Of a DNA stretch of 43,466 nt, positions 7,075-14,883 are shown one piece after another. The translations under genes and the position numbers were made by a program. The notes beneath the pieces were generated by a model. The model was not told where the DNA came from. It saw only the letters and a program-made list of their open reading frames with translations, and did not search any database. Within the stretch, counting starts at the first letter, position 1. Every line of letters starts with the position of its first letter. The stretch spans positions 1-43,466 of the forward strand of contig CAJTXP010000036.1 in NCBI GenBank assembly GCA_910583615.1. Reading direction: 5' to 3'. The DNA comes from an uncultured Lachnospiraceae bacterium. Lineage in GTDB: Bacteria; Bacillota; Clostridia; Lachnospirales; Lachnospiraceae.

Positions 7075-8187
7075 ATGGAAAAATCAAAAGTGTATTACAC
7101 AAATCTGCGGGTAAAAATGGGGGATACCCTGCAGACAAAACTGGAACGGCTTCTTAGAAAAGCCGGACTTCCAACCCTGGATCTGGAAGGTAAGTATGTA
7201 GCAATCAAGATTCACTTCGGCGAACCGGGCAACCTGGCATATCTTCGTCCGAACTATGCACGCACGGTTGTTGATATGGTCAGACATCTGGGAGGAAAGC
7301 CTTTCCTGACAGACTGCAATACGCTGTATGTAGGCGGACGCAAAAATGCCCTGGACCATATGGAAAGCGCATACCAGAACGGCTTCAACCCCTATAACAC
7401 CGGTTGCCATATCATCATTGCGGACGGACTGAAAGGAACTGATGATGTATATGTACCCGTAAAAAACGGCGAATATGTAAAAGAAGCAAAAATCGGACAG
7501 GCTGTTATGGATGCGGACGTCTTTATTTCCATGAATCATTTTAAAGGACATGAAGCTGCCGGATATGGCGGAGCGCTGAAGAATATCGGTATGGGCTGCG
7601 GCTCCCGGGCAGGCAAGATGGAGATGCATTCCGCCGGAAAACCTTATGTAAATCAGGAGCTCTGCGTCGGCTGCGGACAGTGTATCAAGATCTGTGCCCA
7701 TGATGCTCCGTCCATTACAGACAAAAAAGCTTCTATCGACCTGAACAAATGCGTCGGCTGCGGTCGCTGTATCGGGGCCTGTCCAAAAGATGCCGTCAGC
7801 CCTGCACAGGATGAGGCAAATGAAGTCCTGAATTACAAAATAGCAGAGTACAGCAAAGCGGTTCTTGACGGCAGACCGCATTTCCATGTCAGTTTTGTCG
7901 TGGATGTCTCTCCTTATTGTGACTGCCATGCAGAAAATGATCTTCCCATCGTTCCGGATGTGGGCATGTTTGCCTCCTTTGACCCGGTTGCCCTGGATAT
8001 TGCCTGTATCCATGCAGTCAACGCGCAGGAACCGGTCAAGGGCAGCGCGCTGGAAGACTCCGGCCGTCCCTGGATGAACGATCACTTTACTTCTGTCTTC
8101 CCTGACACAAACTGGAGATGCTGTATCGACCATGCCAAAAAAATCGGCATCGGAACAGACGAATACGAACTGATTGAAGTAAAATAA
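7075..8187 (+). CDS. DUF362 protein with two 4Fe-4S clusters
   Basis: This 370-residue soluble protein has an N-terminal DUF362 region (YVAIKIHFGEPGNLAYLRP; MNHFKGHEAAGYGGALKNIG). Two ferredoxin-type motifs are inserted, CVGCGQCIKICAHD and CVGCGRCIGACPKDAV, so it should bind two [4Fe-4S] clusters. DUF362 proteins are widespread in anaerobes and are assumed to act in electron transfer; no substrate is established. AGGAGG lies 9 nt before the ATG. It is a single-gene unit with its own promoter and a very stable terminator, oriented against both neighbours. Confidence 0.9.
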   Translation: MEKSKVYYTNLRVKMGDTLQTKLERLLRKAGLPTLDLEGKYVAIKIHFGEPGNLAYLRPNYARTVVDMVRHLGGKPFLTDCNTLYVGGRKNALDHMESAYQNGFNPYNTGCHIIIADGLKGTDDVYVPVKNGEYVKEAKIGQAVMDADVFISMNHFKGHEAAGYGGALKNIGMGCGSRAGKMEMHSAGKPYVNQELCVGCGQCIKICAHDAPSITDKKASIDLNKCVGCGRCIGACPKDAVSPAQDEANEVLNYKIAEYSKAVLDGRPHFHVSFVVDVSPYCDCHAENDLPIVPDVGMFASFDPVALDIACIHAVNAQEPVKGSALEDSGRPWMNDHFTSVFPDTNWRCCIDHAKKIGIGTDEYELIEVK

Positions 8188-8202
8188 ATCATACAGTCCA
8201 AA

Positions 8203-8264
8203 GGGGCTGCTGCAAAATACGTTCCTGCCTGTGTATTCAGGCAGGAACATATTGCAGCAGCCCC
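8203..8264. terminator. long bidirectional terminator
   Basis: Two nested inverted repeats form one long hairpin: GGGGCTGCTGCAA / TTGCAGCAGCCCC outside and GTTCCTGCCTG / CAGGCAGGAAC inside. It sits between the convergent ends of the DUF362 gene and mscS and probably serves both. There is little T-run, so stem strength would have to compensate. Confidence 0.75.
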
Positions 8265-8267
8265 TTA

Positions 8268-9089
8268 TCATTCAATCCCCTGGTTATTATCCATATGTAT
8301 CGTCATCTGCGGGAATGGAATATCTATTCCCTCCTCATTCAGACGATTATGAACCTGTTCCAGAATTCTCCACTTTACTTCCCAGTAATCCTCAGTTTTT
8401 ACCCATGGACGGATCAGTATGGTGATTCCACTGTCCCCAAGCTCATTGACAGCAACCACATACGATGGATCCTTCAGTATCTTCTCTTCTCCGTCCAGTA
8501 TCTCCTCAATCACCTTCCTCGCATGCTTCAGGTCCGAATTGTAGGCCACGTCCACACTCATATCCACGCGGCGCGTCTCATTCGCAGAAAAATCAATAAT
8601 ATTGCTGTTGGACAGCGTACCATTGGGAATAATGATATTCCGGTTGTCTGCCGAATGCAGCGTAGTAGAAAAAATAGAGATCTCCGTCACCGTGCCCTCG
8701 CACCCGCAGGCGCTGATATAGTCTCCCACTACAAAGGGCTTCAGTACCAGGATCAGAATGCCGCCTGCAAAATTGGCAAGGCTTCCCTGAAGAGACAGGC
8801 CGATCGCCACTCCCGCCGATCCAAGCAGGGTGATAAACGACGTGGTTTGTATCCCGAACCGGGCCAGGATCGACAGGATCAGAACTGCATAAGCTCCCCA
8901 TTTCACCAGCTCGTCTAAAAACTGGACGACACCGGTATCCACACTGGAACGTTCCAGAGCTCCTCTTAACAGTTTTCTCAGAATGCTGATGACCTTTATG
9001 CCGACAAACAGGCATGCCAGCGACCATATGATCGACATTCCTCCGCTTAATACCTTTGGTAAAAATTCTTCTATCATATTCCACTCCAT
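8268..9089 (-). CDS. mscS: MscS-family small-conductance mechanosensitive channel
   Basis: A 273-residue membrane protein that would open under osmotic downshock to release solutes. Membrane helices occupy about 15-40, 58-80 and 83-115. The third helix and the start of the beta domain carry the family pattern GSAGVAIGLSLQGSLANFAG and then GGILILVLKPFVVGDYI. The cytoplasmic domain follows, with IPNGTLSNSNIIDFS. The start ATG at 9089 is preceded by GGAGG at 7 nt. It stands alone, upstream of the bidirectional terminator. Confidence 0.93.
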   Translation of the reverse strand: MEWNMIEEFLPKVLSGGMSIIWSLACLFVGIKVISILRKLLRGALERSSVDTGVVQFLDELVKWGAYAVLILSILARFGIQTTSFITLLGSAGVAIGLSLQGSLANFAGGILILVLKPFVVGDYISACGCEGTVTEISIFSTTLHSADNRNIIIPNGTLSNSNIIDFSANETRRVDMSVDVAYNSDLKHARKVIEEILDGEEKILKDPSYVVAVNELGDSGITILIRPWVKTEDYWEVKWRILEQVHNRLNEEGIDIPFPQMTIHMDNNQGIE

Positions 9090-9182
9090 CTTTTGTCCTC
9101 CGATTCAAGTTCTGCACCCGTCCAAACAGTTCCCGGGCAGATGCTGTGTTACAGGTTCCGCAACTGATTCACTCCATGCTGC

Positions 9183-11147
9183 TCATTCTTCTTCTTTTAC
9201 AAAACGGTCCAGAAAATCCTGTTCTGAGATAATCTCCACCCCAAGTTCTTTCGCCTTCTTATTTTTGGAAGAAGAAGACATGGTATCATTGTTAATCAGA
9301 TAATCCGTCTTCGATGTAACGCTTCCCGTCACTTTTCCGCCTTTTGTTTCAATCAGGTTTTTCAGCTCATTCCGATTTCCGAACTGCTTCAGGCTTCCGG
9401 TGATCACAAACACTTTTCCATTCAGTGTAAGCTGTGATTCATCGACGGTTTCCACCTGAATATCCAGTTCTTTTAAAAGGTCGTCCAGCCAGCGGTTATG
9501 CTCCGCATCGGAAAAATACTCTTCCACACTGGCGCCTATGACGCCGCCTACCCCCGGTATCTCACTCAGCTCTTCTGCCTTTGCCGCCCTCAGACGGTTC
9601 AGATCATAGTCATATTCTTTACAGAGCACTTTGGCATTGGCAGCTCCGATATTGGGTATGCCCAGGCTGTACACCAGTTTCGACAGCGTCGTATGACGCG
9701 CTTTTTCCAGACTCTCTGCCAGTTTCTGATAAGAACGTTCTCCGAACCCCTCCATCTCTATGATCTCGTCCCTGTAACGGTCCAGATGGAACAGATCGGC
9801 ATATTCACGTACATATCCGGAACCAATAAATTTTTCCAGCGTCATCTCTGACAGTCCGTCAATATTCATGGCATCCCTGCTCACAAACAATGTAAACGCC
9901 TTGAGTTTTTTTGCCTGACAGTCCGGATTGACACAATAAAGAGCTTCCACGTCATTCACCTTCCGGATCCTGGCCGGCCCTTTACACACCGGACATAGTT
10001 CCGGTATCTCCACCGTTCCGCTTCCAGTCAGATTCTCCGCGATCTGCGGGATAATCATATTCGCTTTATAAACGGTGATTTTGTCCCCGATTCCAAGCTT
10101 CAGTGATTTTAAAATACTGACATTATGAACAGACGCACGGCTGACCGTCGTGCCCTCCAGCTCCACCGGTTCAAAGATGGCTACCGGATTGATCAGGCCT
10201 GTTCTGGAAGGACTCCACTCGATCTCTTTCAAATGGGTTTCCCGAAGTTCGTCCTGCCATTTGAATGCATACGAATCCCGCGGAAATTTTGCTGTCCGTC
10301 CCAGAGACCGGCCATATGCAATGTCATCATAAGCCGCAACCAGACCATCGGACGGAAAATCATTGCCTGACACTGCATCTGAAAATTCCTGTACTGCCTG
10401 CGGAACCCCTGCGCCTGTTGCTTTCTTATATTCCACCACATCGAATCCCTGGCTTTTCAGCCACAGGAACTGCCGCTCTCTGGAATTTTCAAAATCCACT
10501 CCGTCCGCCCGCACAAGTGCAAAAGCATAAAAGTATACATTCCTCTTTGCCGTAACCTCATTGTTCAGCTGACGGACAGAACCGCTGCACAGATTTCTGG
10601 GGTTCTTGTATTTTTCCGATTCATCTGCAATCTCTGCATTGATCTTCTCAAAATCCGAATAACGGATCACCGCTTCTCCCCGCAGAATCACCTCCCCCTT
10701 ATACGGGATGGACAGCGGTACATTCCGGAATACCTTTGCATTATTTGTAATCACTTCGCCGATCTCTCCATTTCCCCGGGTCACTGCCTTCAGCAGACGG
10801 CCGTCCTGATAGGTCAGCACTACGGTCAGTCCGTCCAGCTTCCAGGAAATCAGCACCTCATGTTCCCCGGCAAACTCTGCAAGCGCCTCCACTTCCTTGG
10901 TCTTGTCCAGAGACAGCATCGGCGTCTCATGCCTTTCTCTGGGAAGCTCGTCCACCGCTTCGTATCCCACTGTAATGGTAGGACTCCCTGCAAGCACGAC
11001 TCCGGTCTCCTTTTCCAGATTTTCCAGCTCATCGTAAAGTCTGTCATATTCCAGGTTGCTCATAAGTTCCCGATCTTCCTGATAATACACCTTTGCTGCC
11101 TTCCGAAGCCTGTCCGTCAGCTCCTTCATACGTTTCATCTGATCCAT
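9183..11147 (-). CDS. ligA: NAD-dependent DNA ligase
   Basis: This enzyme seals nicks in duplex DNA using NAD. All domains are visible over 654 residues: Ia (YYQEDRELMSNLEYDRLYDE), the adenylation domain with catalytic Lys103 in WKLDG, an OB fold, a four-cysteine zinc finger (CPVCKG, then CVNPDC), helix-hairpin-helix repeats (LGIPNIGAANAKVLC; IPGVGGVIGASV), and a C-terminal BRCT domain (LNGKVFVITGSLKQFGNR). The sequence around the lysine (LISWKLDGLTVVLTY) departs from the usual E-x-K-x-DG-A form, so this belongs to a divergent LigA group. It lies 24 nt downstream of rluF and may be co-transcribed with it. Confidence 0.95.
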   Translation of the reverse strand: MDQMKRMKELTDRLRKAAKVYYQEDRELMSNLEYDRLYDELENLEKETGVVLAGSPTITVGYEAVDELPRERHETPMLSLDKTKEVEALAEFAGEHEVLISWKLDGLTVVLTYQDGRLLKAVTRGNGEIGEVITNNAKVFRNVPLSIPYKGEVILRGEAVIRYSDFEKINAEIADESEKYKNPRNLCSGSVRQLNNEVTAKRNVYFYAFALVRADGVDFENSRERQFLWLKSQGFDVVEYKKATGAGVPQAVQEFSDAVSGNDFPSDGLVAAYDDIAYGRSLGRTAKFPRDSYAFKWQDELRETHLKEIEWSPSRTGLINPVAIFEPVELEGTTVSRASVHNVSILKSLKLGIGDKITVYKANMIIPQIAENLTGSGTVEIPELCPVCKGPARIRKVNDVEALYCVNPDCQAKKLKAFTLFVSRDAMNIDGLSEMTLEKFIGSGYVREYADLFHLDRYRDEIIEMEGFGERSYQKLAESLEKARHTTLSKLVYSLGIPNIGAANAKVLCKEYDYDLNRLRAAKAEELSEIPGVGGVIGASVEEYFSDAEHNRWLDDLLKELDIQVETVDESQLTLNGKVFVITGSLKQFGNRNELKNLIETKGGKVTGSVTSKTDYLINNDTMSSSSKNKKAKELGVEIISEQDFLDRFVKEEE

Positions 11148-11171
11148 AAACTGCTCCTTCTGTCAGAAATT

Positions 11172-11912
11172 TTATATCTGCTCCGCATCACTTAAGCTTC
11201 TCTCCTGTTCAAGAAGGTACAGAAGCTCTGATAATTCTTCTTCTGTAACATTTCTCCAGGTTCCTGTTTTCAGATGTCCCAACCGGATATTCATGATGCG
11301 CACTCTCCTGATCTCCTGCGCGTGAAATCCCAGCTCCCGGCACATTCTGCGGATCTGCCGGTTCAGTCCCTGGGTCAGAACAATCCTGAATTTTCGCTTT
11401 CCGATTCGTTCCGTCCGGCAGGGTCTGGTCGTCACCTTCAATTCAGACAGATAGACGCCTGCCGACAGATCCTGCAGAAAACGGTCCGTAAACGGACGGT
11501 CCGTCACGACTTCATATTCTTTTTCATGATAATGAGAGGCGCGCATCATCTGATTGATGATATCGCCCCGGTTTGTCATCAAAAGCAGCCCCTCTGAATC
11601 TTTATCAAGCCTTCCCGCATAAGTGATCCGTTTCGGATAATTCAGGTATTCAATAATGTTTATGTCGTCTCCCTGGCTTACTTCACTGCATACAATGCCT
11701 CTGGGCTTGTTGACAGCCAGAAGAACAGTCTTATCCTTTCCGCTTTTCTGCACGGGTCTTCCATCCAGAGACACTTCCTGCCCTTCTTTCAACTGCATCC
11801 CCAGCTGCGCAGTCACTCCATCCACCATCACTCTGCCTGCTTCAATCAGACGATCCGCCTCTCTTCTGGAGCAGACGCCTGCTTCGCTCAAATATTTGTT
11901 CAGACGTATCAT
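11172..11912 (-). CDS. rluF: 23S rRNA pseudouridine synthase, RluF/RsuA family
   Basis: An N-terminal S4 domain (RLNKYLSEAGVCSRREADRL) precedes the RsuA-type catalytic domain. The catalytic Asp is in the motif AGRLDKDSEGLLLMTN, and the conserved C-terminal part is GLNRQIRRMCRELGF. About 246 residues. The ATG at 11912 gives the canonical family start; the longer frame adds 14 unlikely residues. A GGAGGG ribosome site lies 11 nt upstream, slightly far. RluF in E. coli modifies position 2604 of 23S rRNA; assignment to RluF rather than RluB rests on overall similarity only. Confidence 0.85.
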   Translation of the reverse strand: MIRLNKYLSEAGVCSRREADRLIEAGRVMVDGVTAQLGMQLKEGQEVSLDGRPVQKSGKDKTVLLAVNKPRGIVCSEVSQGDDINIIEYLNYPKRITYAGRLDKDSEGLLLMTNRGDIINQMMRASHYHEKEYEVVTDRPFTDRFLQDLSAGVYLSELKVTTRPCRTERIGKRKFRIVLTQGLNRQIRRMCRELGFHAQEIRRVRIMNIRLGHLKTGTWRNVTEEELSELLYLLEQERSLSDAEQI

Positions 11913-11990
11913 TATGTAACTTTCCCTCCTGTGATCGCGGGGAAATTCCCGCAATCACCATCTTATCAGATTTTGGCGCAGAATACCAGT

Positions 11991-12428
11991 CTATCTCAGA
12001 TAGGCCTTCAGTTTTTCAATATTCTTTTCTTCGAAATCCATCAGTTCCTGAGCCATTTCATAATATTCCTTCTGTACGGATTTATTTTTTTTCACGGTTT
12101 TCATCAATTCTGTGATTCCACGGGTATTTCCCTGAATCATCATATCTGCCAGATGCTCGGTACTGGCGTTTAAAAGCGTGTTCATCTGAATCCCGCTCCA
12201 GAGTCTTGTCCGGTTCATAATGCTGTCCTCCGGCGGTGTTTCTTTTGCTTTATGGTATTCCTTCTGCAGCTTTTCCTCCAGTTGTATGAATTTACATGCC
12301 TGGCGGTTCAAATCCAGCGCCAGATCATCATCCTCCACTTTTCCGATAATCACATTGATTGCTTCCCGTCCCATCCGGGTATTCCGGTAACTCTCATCCA
12401 GTACCGCTCTGTCCGCTTCTGTCATCAT
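11991..12428 (-). CDS. hypothetical helical protein (145 aa)
   Basis: This soluble, charged, all-helical protein has no membrane segment. It starts MMTEADRAVLDESYRNTRMG and has regularly spaced hydrophobic residues as in a helical bundle (LNRQACKFIQLEEKLQKEYH). I do not recognise a named family, though similar proteins seem common in Lachnospiraceae. Its translation signals are odd: the ribosome site GGAG forms the 3' arm of a terminator-like hairpin, and the ATG comes directly after the hairpin's T-run (12429-12478). No promoter fits between this gene and the SH3 gene upstream, so it must depend on read-through from there. Confidence 0.75.
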   Translation of the reverse strand: MMTEADRAVLDESYRNTRMGREAINVIIGKVEDDDLALDLNRQACKFIQLEEKLQKEYHKAKETPPEDSIMNRTRLWSGIQMNTLLNASTEHLADMMIQGNTRGITELMKTVKKNKSVQKEYYEMAQELMDFEEKNIEKLKAYLR

Positions 12429-12478
12429 AAAAAAACTCCTTTCCCTGGTAGACTGCTACTAGGGTATGGAGTTTTTTT
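12429..12478 (-). promoter_or_regulatory. terminator-like hairpin overlapping the ribosome site of the next gene
   Basis: Perfect 11-bp arms, AAAAAAACTCC and GGAGTTTTTTT, enclose a further stem (CCCT..AGGG, GTAG..CTAC). On the minus strand the structure follows the SH3 gene stop by 4 nt, ends in seven Ts, and the ATG of the 145-aa gene follows immediately. The GGAG of that gene is the last part of the stem. It can act as a terminator for the upstream gene and also hide the ribosome site of the downstream gene. Confidence 0.7.
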
Positions 12479-12482
12479 AATA

Positions 12483-13481
12483 TTATTCCAGATATTCTGT
12501 CATTACATAACCGGACAGTCCTTTATATTCCACCTTGCTCCAACCGTTCTCATAGGACTCGATCTGTGTAATCTCATCTCCCTGATATGCCAGCGCCACT
12601 CTTGATGATTCTGTGGACTGCTCAGAACGGACATTCACCGTACTGTTCACGCGCGTCTCGCGGTTCTGCGCTGTTGCTTCGCCGGAAGGCGTCTCTTCTT
12701 CCGCAGCCTCCGGCTCTTCTTCCTGCGGCTCGTCTCCGCCTTCTTCCGGTTCGCCTTCCTCCTGTTCAGGCTCTTCCTCCGCCACCTGTCCGCTGATCTT
12801 CTGGATGAACTCTGCCAGCGTCACATCGTTCTCCTGAGCTTCCTGATAACGCCTGCTTACATCATCATACAATGCCTGAACTTCCGGATCCTGCTCAAGT
12901 TCAGCTACATATGCCTGCATGCTCTCATCAATGGATCCATAGTGAATACGGCGTCCACCCTCATCTTTTGGCCCTACATACAGGCAGATGATATCCGGAG
13001 CGCTGGTCTCAATATTGATCAGCTTCATATCATAGCAGACAAAGACAATATAGGAATCCTCTACCGGACCGTTCTTCGTATAACAGGTGACATTATCAAA
13101 GGATTCAATAAAGGATGCTCTGTTTTTAATGCTTTCCTTTTCCTCGTCTGTCAGAACATCCACGATCTCTTCCAGTCCTTCCACGTCTCCGCCGGCGATA
13201 TATTCACAGTACTTTTCCACCAGGCGGTCTATGGAAGCATGGCTGTTCTCTTCCAGATTATTCTCAGGTTCCGGACTGGCTTCCGGCGCCTCTTCCGGCT
13301 GTTCTGTTCCGCCGCCGGTCTCTTCCTGGGCAGGGGGCTGTACCGCCTCCTGATCCGCTGCCGCGTCATTGCCGCCTCTTAACAGAATCACAATAACGAT
13401 CAGCAGAACCACATTAATTGCAAGATATAATCTATAGTCAGTCAGTAAATCTTTCCATGTATTCGTGTTTTCTTTTTTCAT
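12483..13481 (-). CDS. membrane-anchored SH3-domain envelope protein
   Basis: A 332-residue protein with one N-terminal membrane helix (LAINVVLLIVIVILL, about 18-34). A Glu/Pro/Ala-rich linker follows, then a folded NTF2-like middle segment (about 85-215), a second very acidic linker, and a C-terminal bacterial SH3 domain (STVNVRSEQSTESSRVALAY, then GWSKVEYKGLSGYVMTEYL). Such SH3 domains usually bind peptidoglycan peptides, so it likely sits outside the membrane attached to the wall. The start at 13481 has AAGGAGG 5 nt upstream. It is followed by the hairpin at 12429 and the 145-aa gene. Confidence 0.8.
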   Translation of the reverse strand: MKKENTNTWKDLLTDYRLYLAINVVLLIVIVILLRGGNDAAADQEAVQPPAQEETGGGTEQPEEAPEASPEPENNLEENSHASIDRLVEKYCEYIAGGDVEGLEEIVDVLTDEEKESIKNRASFIESFDNVTCYTKNGPVEDSYIVFVCYDMKLINIETSAPDIICLYVGPKDEGGRRIHYGSIDESMQAYVAELEQDPEVQALYDDVSRRYQEAQENDVTLAEFIQKISGQVAEEEPEQEEGEPEEGGDEPQEEEPEAAEEETPSGEATAQNRETRVNSTVNVRSEQSTESSRVALAYQGDEITQIESYENGWSKVEYKGLSGYVMTEYLE

Positions 13482-13518
13482 ATGTCCTCCTTAAATGTTT
13501 ATTTTTGAAAATAAAAAA

Positions 13519-13592
13519 TGCACCTGACAAGATTCGAACTTGCGACACCGGGCGTCGGAGGCCCGTGCTCTATCCAGCTGAGCTACAGGTGC
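13519..13592 (-). tRNA. tRNA-Arg, anticodon CCG
   Basis: A full cloverleaf is visible. The 7-bp acceptor stem is GCACCTG / CAGGTGC with discriminator A. The anticodon stem CGGGC / GCCCG has loop CTCCGAC (anticodon CCG, reading CGG), and the T arm contains GTTCGAATC. CCA is not encoded; a run of Ts follows directly. Confidence 0.95.
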
Positions 13593-13611
13593 TTGGCTTA
13601 CTACCTTACCT

Positions 13612-13640
13612 ATCATACACCAATTTCTAAAATAACGCAA
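13612..13640 (-). promoter_or_regulatory. promoter of tRNA-Arg
   Basis: TTGCGT (13635-13640) and TATGAT (13612-13617) on the minus strand are spaced by 17 nt and lie about 20 nt before the tRNA. Confidence 0.7.
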
Positions 13641-13792
13641 CCTTTTTTTGTAATAAATCTGTAACATCTTTATAAAATCGTTACTGTTCACACCCACGCC
13701 GTCCGGACGCCCGCCGGGGCAGATAAGTCTTCCAGACAGGCAATCAGGACTCACCCCACTTCGTGGGTCCCTCCTCATTGCAAATCCCGCCT

Positions 13793-13882
13793 GCGGTCTG
13801 CGCCCTGGACCTCTGTGCCCTGCAGCGCTGTCCGATACATTCCATACGAGCGCAGAGCACAGAGGTCCAGGACGCAGACTGC
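13793..13882. repeat. long imperfect hairpin made of a dispersed repeat
   Basis: The left arm (13793-13828) and right arm (13849-13882) are near-perfect inverted copies built around CTGGACCTCTGTGC, with an interior of about 20 nt. The left arm also matches 43356-43390 with three substitutions in about 33 nt. The unit fills most of the 313-base gap between tRNA-Arg and the DUF5688 gene. It is non-coding; open frames through it are artefacts. It resembles a REP- or MITE-like repeat. Confidence 0.65.
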
Positions 13883-13906
13883 ACAGACTCGGGGTGGGGA
13901 TGATTC

Positions 13907-14767
13907 CTACTCTACCTCTTCCTTTTCTGCCGAATAATAATATGCATGGTCGCTCAGATATTCTTCCTGGCTTACGCATGCTTCATTAACTTCCTGTATC
14001 AGCTGGTCCAGCTCTTCCCGCGTTGTTGCAAGGCTCTCCGGAAGAAGAAGCAGCTCATGTATACTGCTTGGAAGAATATAAAAGCTCTCTCCAAGCCGTT
14101 CCAGGCACATCCTCTGTACTTTAGGGTCAATAATGACCACTGCCCCGAACATTTTTCTGCGGTTGCTTAAGATATGCATCCCGCTGCTCAGCGGCTCGAA
14201 ACCAATCTCTCCCAGAAATGACTCCATTGGCTCCAGGAATACCTGCACCTTTGCCATGTTTTCTGCAGCCGCATGACAGATCTCTTCCGGAGTTACCCCC
14301 CAGAAATTCATATGGCTCGTATAGATCAGTACCGTCGCATGCTCCACAACCTGCTTTGGCACCTGCAGATAAAATACAATTGCCAGATCCAGCCAGGGAA
14401 GCCATGGAACTTCTTTCAGCAGCGCTTCATTTTTTTCCCGGGAGATCAGGCGGCAGCGTATCCTTTCCCGCATAACGTGAAAATCCATCATCTCCTCCAG
14501 GCCCTGCTGAGACAAAAGCCCGCATTCCCTCTGTGTCTTCAGAACGGTGTCTGCAATTTTCACAAGCTCTTCTTCTGACAGCTCTTTCCGATAATACTGA
14601 TTGACATAGACCGTCGGCCGTTCCCGGTGCCCTTCCACGTAATAGGAAAAGCCGTCCAGCTCCACGCCGTTATTTTTCAGAACGCGGACTTTTTTTACCA
14701 TTTCTCCAGTCTCCAGCCTTTTCCGTATGTTCTGTTCCAGACGCATTAAAAAATATTCATATGTCAT
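13907..14767 (-). CDS. DUF5688 family protein
   Basis: A 286-residue soluble protein, mixed alpha/beta, with the DUF5688 pattern: MTYEYFLMRLEQNIRKRL at the N-terminus, YYRKELSEEELVKIADTV, then PWLDLAIVFYLQV and SSGMHILSNRRKMFGAVVII. This family is common in Lachnospiraceae, often in several copies; I know of no function. No signal peptide is present. It appears to be a single-gene unit ending just above the dispersed hairpin. Confidence 0.75.
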   Translation of the reverse strand: MTYEYFLMRLEQNIRKRLETGEMVKKVRVLKNNGVELDGFSYYVEGHRERPTVYVNQYYRKELSEEELVKIADTVLKTQRECGLLSQQGLEEMMDFHVMRERIRCRLISREKNEALLKEVPWLPWLDLAIVFYLQVPKQVVEHATVLIYTSHMNFWGVTPEEICHAAAENMAKVQVFLEPMESFLGEIGFEPLSSGMHILSNRRKMFGAVVIIDPKVQRMCLERLGESFYILPSSIHELLLLPESLATTREELDQLIQEVNEACVSQEEYLSDHAYYYSAEKEEVE

Positions 14768-14883
14768 TAAATTCCTTTCTGTTTCTGTATCTATTTGACG
14801 GGAATTGGTGTGCGAAATGCACAGGAATGTTTTATATCTGTGTTTATTCTAACCGATCTTCCCTTCTTTGGCAATATGAAATT

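Noticed and set aside
7084..8271. 395-codon minus-strand open frame
   Set aside because: It is antisense to the DUF362 gene, which has ferredoxin motifs, promoter and ribosome site; the antisense product has no family signal.
13491..13979. 162-codon minus-strand frame
   Set aside because: It runs through tRNA-Arg and the dispersed hairpin and cannot be a real gene.
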